Shown here: positions 8,683 through 16,242 of the stretch, piece after piece | Numbering within the stretch: the stretch's first letter is position 1 | Layout of the letters: each line of letters begins with the position of its first letter | NCBI RefSeq assembly: GCF_900102195.1 | Contig: NZ_FNBE01000008.1 | Span: forward strand, 124,001 to 188,000 | Length of the DNA stretch: 64,000 nt | Source of the DNA: Pseudonocardia oroxyli | GTDB taxonomy: Bacteria > Actinomycetota > Actinomycetes > Mycobacteriales > Pseudonocardiaceae | Direction of reading: 5' to 3' | Notes under the pieces: model-generated | Seen by the model: the letters and a program-made list of their open reading frames with translations, nothing else | Told to the model about the DNA's origin: nothing | Databases searched by the model: none | Made by a program: the position numbers and the translations under genes

Positions 8683-9343
8683 CGGGGTTCTCCTTCGGGA
8701 CCATCCTGAGCACGGGGGATTCCACGTCCGGCGTGCCGAGCACGCCGTGCGCGCCGTTCCAGATCAGCGTGGTGAGGTAGCCGGTCAGGTCCGCGCGGCT
8801 CATCGTGCGGCGCTCCAGCCACCAGTCGCCCGCGCTCTCCACCATCCCGACCAGCCCGTACGCGTAGGCCTCGGCGCCGCCGGAGTCCTGCCCGGCCGCG
8901 CGCAGCCGCCCGCCGATGAGCTGGGCGAGCAGGGTCGCGATCTGGCCGCGGACGTCGTCGGCGACGTCGGTGGTCTCGGGCGCCGGGTTGTGCACCACGA
9001 ACCGCCACAGCTCGGGCTCCTCCTCGACGCCCTGCAGGAACGCGTCGACCACCGCGGCGATCTGCGCGCGCGGTGCGAGGTCCTCCATGAGCGCGGGCGC
9101 CATCTTCTGCATGAGGTTCTCCGCGGCCCGCTTGCCGACGGCCCGCTGCAGGTCCGCGCGGTCGTCGAAATGGCGGTACAGCACGGGTTTCGTGATCCCG
9201 GCGCTCGCGGCCATGTCCGCCACCGACACCCCCGCGCCGTGCGCGCGCACCGCGGCCATCGCGGCCTCGACCATCTCCGCGCGGCGTTGGGCGCGGCGGG
9301 CGGCGCGTGGGTTCCCCTTGACAGTTCCGTCGTCGTCCGGCAC
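8672..9343 (-). CDS. TetR-family transcriptional repressor
   Basis: This protein of about 223 residues has an N-terminal helix-turn-helix (SVADMAASAGITKPVLYRHF, roughly residues 37-57) and a larger ligand-binding domain. I take the GTG at 9343 as the start because it lies just downstream of the twin GTTACC-GGTAAC operators. A longer frame would translate through those operators. The gene is divergent from an SDR / diiron oxygenase / hydrolase operon and overlaps a DUF4873 gene. It probably represses both directions from 9344-9374 until an unknown lipophilic or aromatic ligand binds. Confidence 0.85.
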   Translation of the reverse strand: MPDDDGTVKGNPRAARRAQRRAEMVEAAMAAVRAHGAGVSVADMAASAGITKPVLYRHFDDRADLQRAVGKRAAENLMQKMAPALMEDLAPRAQIAAVVDAFLQGVEEEPELWRFVVHNPAPETTDVADDVRGQIATLLAQLIGGRLRAAGQDSGGAEAYAYGLVGMVESAGDWWLERRTMSRADLTGYLTTLIWNGAHGVLGTPDVESPVLRMVPKENPGVG

Positions 9344-9374
9344 GTTACCAGTGGTAACAGTTACCGCGGGTAAC
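9344..9374. promoter_or_regulatory. Twin palindromic operators for the divergent TetR
   Basis: Two 15-bp palindromes lie side by side: GTTACCAGTGGTAAC (9344-9358) and GTTACCGCGGGTAAC (9360-9374), separated by one base. Both have perfect 6-bp arms around a 3-bp centre, so their dyad axes are 16 bp apart. They sit between the TetR start (9343) and the SDR start (9406). This is the expected place for autorepression plus repression of the divergent operon, with two dimers binding side by side. Confidence 0.85.
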
Positions 9375-9405
9375 AGCAAGCGTTCGTCGACGGGGAGGAA
9401 CGGCC

Positions 9406-10209
9406 ATGCGAGTACTGGTCACCGGGGCGGCCGGGGGCTTCGGCGCGCCGACGGTCGCGCGGCTGCGGGAGCAGGGGGCCCGGGTCGTCGGGCTCGACCG
9501 GCACGGATCGGACGCCGAGTCGGTCCTCGCCTGCGACATCACCGATCCCGAGGCGGTGGAGCGTGCCGTGGCGGAGGCGGTGCGCACCCTCGGCGGGCTC
9601 GACGCGGTGGTCCACTACGCGGGCATCGGCATCCCGAACGACGCGGGCGGCCCCCTCGAGCCGGACGCGCTGAAGGTCATCGACACCAACCTGCTCGGGG
9701 CCTGGCGGGTCACCGCGGCGGCGCTGCCCGCCCTGACCGAGGGTCCGGAGAAGGGCCGCGTGGTCTTCGTCTCCAGCGAGCTCGCCTACCTCACGCTCCC
9801 GTTCGTCTCCGCCTACAGCGTGGCCAAGCGCGGCATGACCGCCTACGCGGACGCGCTGCGGCTCGAGTACGGCACCCGGCTGCACGTCACGACGGTGTAC
9901 CCCGGCTACGTCCGGACGCCGATCCACGAGGCGGGCAAGGAGGTCGGGCTGAGCCTGGAGGGGCAGGTCCGGGCCGAGGAGGTCGACGACATCGTCGGCA
10001 CCGTGTGCCGGCAGCTCGCCGCCCGACGTCCGCGCCGGGACACCGCGGGCACCCGCGCCGGGCAGGTCGAGCTGTGGGCCGGACGCCACGTGCCGGGCCT
10101 GGTCCAGCGCGGGGTCGTCGCCCGGGTGCGCAGACAGGTCGCCCAGGGCGTGTTCGACGGATCGGAGCCGGCCAAGGGGCTCGTGCTCCGGCTGGGAGGG
10201 AAGCGATGA
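9406..10209 (+). CDS. Short-chain dehydrogenase/reductase
   Basis: This 267-residue SDR has the NAD(P)-binding TGAAGGFG loop at residues 6-13, an HYAGIG segment equivalent to NNAG, the catalytic serine in VFVSSEL, and the YSVAK catalytic motif near residues 136-140. A GAGG ribosome site precedes the ATG. It is first in a three-gene operon with ATGA overlaps to the next two genes and is controlled by the divergent TetR. The likely reaction is oxidation or reduction of a hydroxyl/carbonyl on a hydrophobic substrate shared with the diiron oxygenase; the substrate is not evident. Confidence 0.88.
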   Translation: MRVLVTGAAGGFGAPTVARLREQGARVVGLDRHGSDAESVLACDITDPEAVERAVAEAVRTLGGLDAVVHYAGIGIPNDAGGPLEPDALKVIDTNLLGAWRVTAAALPALTEGPEKGRVVFVSSELAYLTLPFVSAYSVAKRGMTAYADALRLEYGTRLHVTTVYPGYVRTPIHEAGKEVGLSLEGQVRAEEVDDIVGTVCRQLAARRPRRDTAGTRAGQVELWAGRHVPGLVQRGVVARVRRQVAQGVFDGSEPAKGLVLRLGGKR

Positions 10210-11102
10210 GCGTCATCGACACGGTGAACGACCGCGAGGCCACGGCCACCCGGCTGCTGAAGTCCTCGGTGGAGAAGTCCTACGAGCCGCACCTGGACAT
10301 CGACTGGGACGCCCCGCTCGTCGACGGGCTGTGGGGGCTCCCGGAGCACCGGGCGTCGCTCTACGGCACGCCCCTGTGGGAGGGCCTCACCGACGAGCAG
10401 CGGCGCACGCTGACGATCCACGAGGTCTGCAGCGTCGCGCGGATCGGGCTCTGGTTCGAGATCATCCTGATGCAGATGCTGCTGCGCTACGCCTACGACC
10501 GCGACCCGCGCCGCGCGCACATCCAGTACGCGCTCACCGAGATCGCCGACGAGTGCCGGCACTCGATCATGTTCGCGAAGATGACCGAGCGGTACGGCGT
10601 GCCCGACTACGCCCCGACCGGCCTCACCCATCAGCTGGGCAGGCTGTTCAAGACCGTCGGGTACGGCCCGGCGATGTTCGGCGGCACGTTGTTCGTCGAG
10701 GAGATCCTGGACCGCTTCCAGCGCGAGTCGATGCGGGACGAGACGGTGCAGCCGCTCACCCGCATGGTCAACAAGATCCACGTGACGGAGGAGGCCCGGC
10801 ACGTCCGCTACGCCCGCGAGGAGCTCCAGCGGATCATGCCGAAGGTGACCCGGTCGCAGCGCGAGCTGGGGCGCTACCTGCTGGCCCGCATCGCGTTCGT
10901 CGTCGCCCGCAACCTCGTGCACCCGGCGGTCTACACGTCCGTGGGAATCGCGCCCGAGGAGGGTCGCCGGGCGGCGCTGGCCAATCCACACTGGCAGGAG
11001 TCGCTGCGCTGGTCGGCGGAGAAGTGCGTGGCGTTCCTGCGCGACCAGGGACTCGTCGGCGGCCCCACCGAGCTGCTGTGGAGGAAGGCGTACCTCGTAT
11101 GA
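10206..11102 (+). CDS. AurF-type diiron oxygenase
   Basis: This 298-residue protein resembles the p-aminobenzoate N-oxygenase AurF family. The diiron ligands are visible as ADECRHS near residues 117-123 and EEARHVRY near 196-203, with a further glutamate in IHEVCSVARIGLWFE. AurF-family enzymes oxidise amines or activate C-H bonds with O2. The ATG overlaps the SDR stop (ATGA) and its own stop overlaps the hydrolase ATG, so all three proteins are co-produced. The SDR-oxygenase-hydrolase set suggests modification of a lipid or small aromatic compound; the substrate is inference. Confidence 0.82.
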   Translation: MSVIDTVNDREATATRLLKSSVEKSYEPHLDIDWDAPLVDGLWGLPEHRASLYGTPLWEGLTDEQRRTLTIHEVCSVARIGLWFEIILMQMLLRYAYDRDPRRAHIQYALTEIADECRHSIMFAKMTERYGVPDYAPTGLTHQLGRLFKTVGYGPAMFGGTLFVEEILDRFQRESMRDETVQPLTRMVNKIHVTEEARHVRYAREELQRIMPKVTRSQRELGRYLLARIAFVVARNLVHPAVYTSVGIAPEEGRRAALANPHWQESLRWSAEKCVAFLRDQGLVGGPTELLWRKAYLV

Positions 11103-11935
11103 AGTCGGCGGACGGACGCGACCTGCACGGCGTCGTGTCGGGCGCCGGGCCGGTCACGGTCGTGCTGCTGCACGGGTGGACGCTGGACTCCACGTGCTGG
11201 GAACCCGTCGCCCGTGCGCTGACCGGGGTCCGGGTCCTGCGCTACGACCACCGCGGCCACGGCCGGTCGGCCGAGGTGGACGCGTCGACCATGACCCTCG
11301 AGCAGCTCGCGGACGACCTGGCCGCCGTGCTGGCGGCCGAGGTCCCGGAGGGGCCGATCGTGCTGGTCGGGCACTCCATGGGCGGCATGACGGCGATGGC
11401 GCTGGCCGAGCGGCATCCCGGGCTCGTGGCCCGGGTCGTCGGGCTGGGGCTGGTCGCGACCGCGGCGGGCGAGCTGGGCGCCACCTTCCCGGACTGGCTG
11501 CGGACGGTGAACGAGCGCCGCGTCTTCGCCTCGGCGGCGTGGACGGGCAGGCGGGCCCTCGCCCGCCACCCCGTGCTGCTGAAGCCCGCCATGCGGGCGA
11601 TGCTGGTGGGGCGCCACCCGTCGCGGGCCGCGCTGCGCAAGACGAGCGAGACGATCGCCGCCTGCCGCCCCAGCACGCTCTCCGGGTTCTGGACGACCCT
11701 CGGCGCCCACCAGCGCCAGGCGGCCCTGGCGGCCTACGCCGAGATCCCGGTGCACATCATGGTCGGCACGCGCGACCGGCTCACCCCGCCGCGCTACTCG
11801 CGACGGATCCGCGAGGCGCTGCCGCACGCCGAGCTGACGCTGTTCCCCGACGCCGGTCACATGCTGCCGCTGGAGCGCACCGACGGCGTCACCGCCCGGA
11901 TCCAGGCCCTGGTCGGCGCCGCGGTCTCGGCCTGA
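11099..11935 (+). CDS. Alpha/beta hydrolase of the AurF-SDR operon
   Basis: This 278-residue alpha/beta hydrolase has an oxyanion segment LHGWTLDS, the nucleophile elbow GHSMGG near residues 88-93, acid GTRDRLTP and base DAGHML. The ATG overlaps the diiron oxygenase stop by ATGA. It is the last gene of the TetR-controlled unit and is followed by two strong hairpins. It could be an esterase or thioesterase releasing or hydrolysing the product of the upstream enzymes; that is inferred from context. Confidence 0.88.
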   Translation: MKSADGRDLHGVVSGAGPVTVVLLHGWTLDSTCWEPVARALTGVRVLRYDHRGHGRSAEVDASTMTLEQLADDLAAVLAAEVPEGPIVLVGHSMGGMTAMALAERHPGLVARVVGLGLVATAAGELGATFPDWLRTVNERRVFASAAWTGRRALARHPVLLKPAMRAMLVGRHPSRAALRKTSETIAACRPSTLSGFWTTLGAHQRQAALAAYAEIPVHIMVGTRDRLTPPRYSRRIREALPHAELTLFPDAGHMLPLERTDGVTARIQALVGAAVSA

Positions 11936-11938
11936 GCC

Positions 11939-11969
11939 CCGACCACCTCCGGGCTCTCGAGGTGGTCGG
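11939..11969. terminator. Hairpin after the hydrolase operon
   Basis: An 11-bp perfect stem (CCGACCACCTC with GAGGTGGTCGG) closes a 9-nt loop just downstream of the hydrolase stop. There is no T-tract, which is common for actinobacterial terminators. A second, longer hairpin follows immediately. Confidence 0.6.
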
Positions 11970-11970
11970 A

Positions 11971-12016
11971 CCCGTGAGTGGCGATCGTCGCTCCGGCGAC
12001 GATCGCCACTCACGGG
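11971..12016. terminator. Bidirectional terminator, 21-bp perfect stem
   Basis: Two perfect 21-base arms (11971-11991 and 11996-12016) flank a TCCG loop. The arm begins CCCGTGAGTGGCGAT. It lies between the convergent hydrolase operon and the second TetR gene. A near copy with a compensatory base-pair change occurs at 33475-33526, so this is one member of a repeated hairpin family. Confidence 0.8.
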
Positions 12017-12017
12017 A

Positions 12018-12662
12018 TCAGTCGTGGATGAGCGGGAAGCCCGCCAGGCCCTTCCAGGCCAGCGCGGACATCAGGCCCACGGCCTCGTCCCGCGGGATGC
12101 CCTGGTCGGAGTCCAGCCAGTACTGGGCGGTGACCTGCGACAACCCCACCAGCCCGACGGCCAGCAGCCGGGCCCGGGCCACGTCCAGCCCCGCGTCCTG
12201 GGTGACGACCTCGGCCACGGCGTCGATGCACTTGGTGAGCGCCCCGTCGACGAGGGCGGCCGCCTCGGGCTCGCTGCGCAGGTCGGACTCGAACACCAGG
12301 CGGTAGGCGTGCCCCTCGCCCGCGACGAAGTCGAAGTAGGCCGCGACCGCCGCGTGCACGCGCTGGCGGTTGTCCGAGGTGTTGCCGATCGCGTCCCGCA
12401 CCCGCGCCACCAGCTCGTCCGCGTAGGTGGTCAGCAGCGCGCGGTAGAGCTCGAGCTTGCCGGGGAAGTGCTGGTAGAGCACGGGCTTGCTGACGCCGGC
12501 CTTCTCGGCGATGTCGTCCATCGCGGCGGCGTGGTAGCCCTGCGCGGCGAACACGTCCCGGGCCGCCAGCAGCAGCTGTGCGCGTCGCGCGCTCCGGGAC
12601 AACCGGGCGCCCCGGGCGGGGGCCTGTACCGATCCGGACGCCTTCGCTGCCGTCTCGCTCAT
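12018..12662 (-). CDS. TetR-family regulator (Rv3208-like)
   Basis: This 214-residue protein has a canonical TetR DNA-binding domain: RRAQLLLAARDVFAAQGYH, then DDIAEKAGVSKPVLYQHF. The C-terminal domain (YRLVFESDLRSEP, then ARLLAVGLVGLSQV) resembles the mycobacterial regulator Rv3208 as I remember it. The ATG at 12662 has a GAGGGGAG ribosome site; a longer frame upstream would run into copA. A TACC-CGTC-GGTA palindrome lies 36-47 bp upstream of the start and probably mediates autoregulation. The target regulon cannot be read from this window. Confidence 0.85.
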   Translation of the reverse strand: MSETAAKASGSVQAPARGARLSRSARRAQLLLAARDVFAAQGYHAAAMDDIAEKAGVSKPVLYQHFPGKLELYRALLTTYADELVARVRDAIGNTSDNRQRVHAAVAAYFDFVAGEGHAYRLVFESDLRSEPEAAALVDGALTKCIDAVAEVVTQDAGLDVARARLLAVGLVGLSQVTAQYWLDSDQGIPRDEAVGLMSALAWKGLAGFPLIHD

Positions 12663-12696
12663 CGGGCTCCCCTCGCCGTTCACGTGCCGAGTCACC

Positions 12697-15141
12697 TTAC
12701 CCGTCGGTAGCCCCGAATGTGTGACGGCGCGAGCGAGTTCGGTGAGCGTCGTCGGTCGGCGGGGCGCTCGACCGGGGGACGGCGCTGCGGAAGCGGCGCA
12801 GGCGGAGGCTGTTCGCGACCACGAACACGGAGCTGAACGCCATCGCCGCACCGGCGATCATCGGGTTGAGCAGACCGAGCGCGGCGAGCGGCAGCGCGGC
12901 CACGTTGTAGGCGAAGGCCCAGAACAGGTTGCCTCGGATGGTGCCGAGCGTGCGGCGGGCCAGCCGGATCGCGTCCACCGCGGCCAGCAGGTCGCCGCGG
13001 ACGAGCGTGAGGTCGGAGGCCTCGATCGCCGCGTCCGTGCCGGTGCCCATGGCGAGCCCGAGGTCCGCGGTGGCCAGGGCGGCGGCATCGTTCACCCCGT
13101 CGCCCACCATGGCGACGGTGCGACCCTCGGCCTGCAGCCGCGCCACGACGGCGACCTTCTCCTCCGGCAGGACCTCGGCCACCACCTCGTCGATCCCGAT
13201 CTCGGCGGCCACGGCGCGGGCCGCGGCGGTGTTGTCGCCGGTCAGGAGTACCGGCGTCAGGCCCAGGTCGCGCAGCGCGGCGACCGCCGCGGCACTCGTC
13301 GGCTTGACGGTGTCCGCGACGACGAGGACGCCCCGCGCCCGGCCGTCCCAGCTGACGCTGACCGCGGTGCGACCCGCGGCCTCGGCCCGCTCCGCGGCCT
13401 CGGCGAGCTCGCGGGGCAGCGTGATCCCGTACTCGGCGAGCAGCGACGGCCGCCCGACGAGCACGGCGTGGGCGATCACCCGGCCGGCCCCGCTCGCCGG
13501 GGTGAGCGGCGCGGCCCCGGTCGCGGCCCGCACCGGGTCCGGCAGGCCGGGGAGCTGGGCGAGCTCGGCGACCACGCCCTGCACACCCAGCCCGGGCCGG
13601 TTCTCGAAGTCCGACACCGCGGGCAGGCTGCCGAAGCGCTCGCGGCCCGCCGCGACGACGGCCCGCCCCACCGGGTGCTCGGAGCCGTCCTCGACGGCCG
13701 CGGCGAGCCGCAGGACCTTCTCCGCGGACTCCCGCGCGGCGGGCACGACCTCGACCAGCTTCATCCGGCCCGCGGTGACGGTGCCCGTCTTGTCCAGCAC
13801 GATCGTGTCGACCCGCCGGGTGGACTCCAGCACCTCCGGGCCCTTGATCAGCACGCCGAGCTGCGCGCCGCGGCCGGTGCCGACCAGCAGCGCCGTGGGT
13901 GTGGCCAGCCCGAGCGCGCAGGGGCAGGCGATGATCAGTACCGCGACCGCCGCGGTGACGGCCGCCGCGACGCCCGCGCCGCTGCCGAGCCAGAACCCGA
14001 GCGTGCCCACCGCCAGGGCGATGACGATCGGGACGAACACGCCGGAGACCCGGTCCGCGAGCCGTTGGACGGCCGCCTTGCCGCTCTGCGCCTGCTCGAC
14101 CAGCTGCGCCATCCGCGCGAGCTGGGTGTCCGCACCCACTCGCGTGGCGCGCACGACGAGCCGCCCGCCCTCGTTCACACAGCCGCCGACGACCGCGGAG
14201 CCGGGGGAGACCTCGGCGGGCACCGACTCGCCGGTGATCATCGAGACGTCCACGGCGGAGGTGCCCTCGACGACGTCTCCGTCCGTCGCGACCTTCTCGC
14301 CCGGCCGCACGATGAAGCGGTCCCCGACCCGCAGGTCCTCGACGGGGATGCGGCGCTCGGTCGGGTGGGCGGGATCGCCACCGAGCACCGCGACCTCCTT
14401 GGCGCCCAGCTCCAGCAGTGCGCGCAGGGCGGCGCCCGCGGTGCGCTTGGAGCGCGCCTCGAAGTACCGGCCCGCGAGCAGGAACGTGGTGACACCCGCC
14501 GCCACCTCGAGGTAGATCGCGTCCGTGCCGCCGCCGCGGTCGATCGAGAGCTCGAACGGGTGCGTCATCCCGGGCACGCCCGCCCCGCCCCAGAGCAGCG
14601 CGTAGAGCGACCAGGCCAGCGCGGCCAGGGTGCCCATCGAGATGAGGGTGTCCATGGTGGCGGCGCCGTGGCGCAGGTTGACGAACGCCGCGCGGTGGAA
14701 GGGGAGCGCCCCCCACACCACGACGGGCGCGGCGAGGGTCAGCGAGATCCACTGCCAGTAGGTGAACTGCCAGGCGGGCACCATCGCGAGCAGGACGACC
14801 GGCACGGCGAGCACCGTGCTGACGACCAGCCGCTCCCGCAGGGCGCGGGCGTGCTCGGCCGCCGGATCGGCCTGCTCCTGCGCCGGGGCGGACGGCGGCT
14901 TCGGCAGCTGCGCGGTGTACCCGGCGGACTCGACCGTGGCGACCAGGTCCTCGGGCGCGACGCCCTCGGGGTAGCTGACGGTGGCCTTCTCGGTCGCGTA
15001 GTTGACCGACGCCGTGACGCCGTCCATCTTGTTGAGCTTGCGCTCGACCCGGTTGGCGCAGGAGGCGCACGTCATCCCGCCGATCGCGAGCTCGATGCGC
15101 AGCGCGGACGGGTCGGTCTGGGCGTCGGTGGGGGCGCTCAC
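12697..15141 (-). CDS. copA: Copper-translocating P1B-type ATPase CopA
   Basis: This 814-residue copper exporter has an N-terminal heavy-metal-associated domain with GMTCASC near residues 21-27. The transmembrane CPC is in IIACPCALGLATP (about residue 405). The phosphorylation site DKTGT (about 449) and the hinge GDGVNDAAAL (about 680) follow. CopA pumps Cu(I) out of the cytosol using ATP. Its start overlaps the upstream gene by ATGA (15138-15141), so it is cotranscribed with a membrane-anchored copper-associated protein. A CsoR-like palindrome lies before that pair. Confidence 0.95.
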   Translation of the reverse strand: MSAPTDAQTDPSALRIELAIGGMTCASCANRVERKLNKMDGVTASVNYATEKATVSYPEGVAPEDLVATVESAGYTAQLPKPPSAPAQEQADPAAEHARALRERLVVSTVLAVPVVLLAMVPAWQFTYWQWISLTLAAPVVVWGALPFHRAAFVNLRHGAATMDTLISMGTLAALAWSLYALLWGGAGVPGMTHPFELSIDRGGGTDAIYLEVAAGVTTFLLAGRYFEARSKRTAGAALRALLELGAKEVAVLGGDPAHPTERRIPVEDLRVGDRFIVRPGEKVATDGDVVEGTSAVDVSMITGESVPAEVSPGSAVVGGCVNEGGRLVVRATRVGADTQLARMAQLVEQAQSGKAAVQRLADRVSGVFVPIVIALAVGTLGFWLGSGAGVAAAVTAAVAVLIIACPCALGLATPTALLVGTGRGAQLGVLIKGPEVLESTRRVDTIVLDKTGTVTAGRMKLVEVVPAARESAEKVLRLAAAVEDGSEHPVGRAVVAAGRERFGSLPAVSDFENRPGLGVQGVVAELAQLPGLPDPVRAATGAAPLTPASGAGRVIAHAVLVGRPSLLAEYGITLPRELAEAAERAEAAGRTAVSVSWDGRARGVLVVADTVKPTSAAAVAALRDLGLTPVLLTGDNTAAARAVAAEIGIDEVVAEVLPEEKVAVVARLQAEGRTVAMVGDGVNDAAALATADLGLAMGTGTDAAIEASDLTLVRGDLLAAVDAIRLARRTLGTIRGNLFWAFAYNVAALPLAALGLLNPMIAGAAMAFSSVFVVANSLRLRRFRSAVPRSSAPPTDDAHRTRSRRHTFGATDG
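12698..12709. promoter_or_regulatory. Candidate operator upstream of the second TetR
   Basis: The palindrome TACCCGTCGGTA (4-bp arms, 4-bp centre) overlaps the copA stop codon and sits in the 34-bp gap before the TetR gene. TACC-N4-GGTA cores are typical of autoregulated TetR genes. It is only 12 bp and single, so support is moderate. Confidence 0.45.
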
Positions 15142-16052
15142 GAGTGTCCTCCCGGGTGTCCCGTGCCGGGCGCGGCTCCGGCGGGCGTGCCGAACGTGGG
15201 CACGGTGAAGTCCACGAGGTGCTCCGCGCCGCCGTGGTGGAACCGCAGGTAGAGGCGGTAGACACCGTCCGTCGGCACGGTGGTGGTGAAGGCGATGCCG
15301 GGCCCGGAGTGATCACCCGGGGCGGCCTTCGTCTGGGCCTCGACGGGCACGACGGCGAGGTCCCCCGCCCGCAGCGCCACCACGTCGCCGAACGCCCCCC
15401 GGTCGGCCTCCAGGTCGGTGACCCCGCGGCCGTCCTTGCTGATCGTGGCGAACACCGCGGACGGCGCGCCCGGGCGCAGGTCGCCGTCGAGGCGCACGAC
15501 GTAGTCGTCCACCTGGGCGGAGCGCGCGGCCGGGAAGTCCAGCGGCGCGAACTGTCCGGGGACCGACACGTCCGTGCCGAGCGTGGTGGGGACGCCGTCG
15601 ACCGGCGTGAACTCGGTGATCACCCGCCAGGTGCCCGCGGTGGGCAGGGTCAGCGGCGCCGTCCAGGTCCCGTCCGGGGTGCGCTGCGGGTAGAGCGCCT
15701 GGAAGCCCGCCCCGTCCCGCCGGACCACGAGCGCACGCAGCTCCGCGCCGTCCGGGCGGGGTTCGAGGGCTGCGGCGGGCCGCCCGTCCGGCCCGGTGAC
15801 CGCCAGGACCAGGTCGGTGACGCGGTCCGCGGCGAACGCGGGCGTGCTCACGCTGAGGGAGTACCCGGCGTCCGTGGCGGACAGTCCGGCGGCGGGCACC
15901 GGCGGGGCCGCCGCGGCCGCGGGCTCCCCGTGCTGCTCGACGGCGACGGGTGCGGTGAACTCCGGGCGCAGCACCGCGCCACCCGCCCAGGCCACCCCGA
16001 ACACCACACCGAGGATGCCGACGTAGCCGCCCAGTCGAACCGCCGTGAGCAT
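15138..16052 (-). CDS. Membrane-anchored copper-associated protein
   Basis: This 304-residue protein has a signal-anchor helix at about residues 6-26 and an exported region rich in beta strands. Segments such as FQALYPQRTPDGTW and TAGTWRVITEFTP suggest two similar Ig-like or FixH/CopC-like modules. The C-terminus is His/Gly-rich (GTGHPGGHS) and a central FHHGGAEH also supplies histidines, so metal binding is plausible. The stop overlaps the copA ATG. I do not recognise a named family; a role as an extracytoplasmic copper acceptor for CopA is inferred from operon position. Confidence 0.72.
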   Translation of the reverse strand: MLTAVRLGGYVGILGVVFGVAWAGGAVLRPEFTAPVAVEQHGEPAAAAAPPVPAAGLSATDAGYSLSVSTPAFAADRVTDLVLAVTGPDGRPAAALEPRPDGAELRALVVRRDGAGFQALYPQRTPDGTWTAPLTLPTAGTWRVITEFTPVDGVPTTLGTDVSVPGQFAPLDFPAARSAQVDDYVVRLDGDLRPGAPSAVFATISKDGRGVTDLEADRGAFGDVVALRAGDLAVVPVEAQTKAAPGDHSGPGIAFTTTVPTDGVYRLYLRFHHGGAEHLVDFTVPTFGTPAGAAPGTGHPGGHS

Positions 16053-16094
16053 GCGCGCCTCCCTCTGCGAGTGTCCCCGTCCGATGTCGCCAAC

Positions 16095-16111
16095 ATACCA
16101 TCGGGGGGTAT
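16095..16111. promoter_or_regulatory. Possible CsoR-type operator for the copper operon
   Basis: ATACC (16095-16099) and GGTAT (16107-16111) form an inverted repeat around a G-rich 7-bp centre, about 43 bp upstream of the first copper-operon start. Read on the minus strand it is ATACCCCCCCGATGGTAT, which resembles the TACCCC / GGGGTA operators bound by CsoR copper repressors. No csoR gene is in the window, so the regulator would be elsewhere. Confidence 0.45.
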
Positions 16112-16242
16112 CCGTGCCGTGCCGCGCGGGGGTGGTCGGGTGATCGCTCCGGGAGCGGTCCTGCGTGTCGTCCCGGGTGTCGTGGAGTGGCGGAGGCGAC
16201 GCGAGGTGGCCGGCGGGCGCCGATTCTTGTCATGCTCGGGAC

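Noticed and set aside
12721..15252. An 843-codon plus-strand frame opposite copA
   Set aside because: The sequence is a shadow of the well-supported CopA frame and has no recognisable motif.
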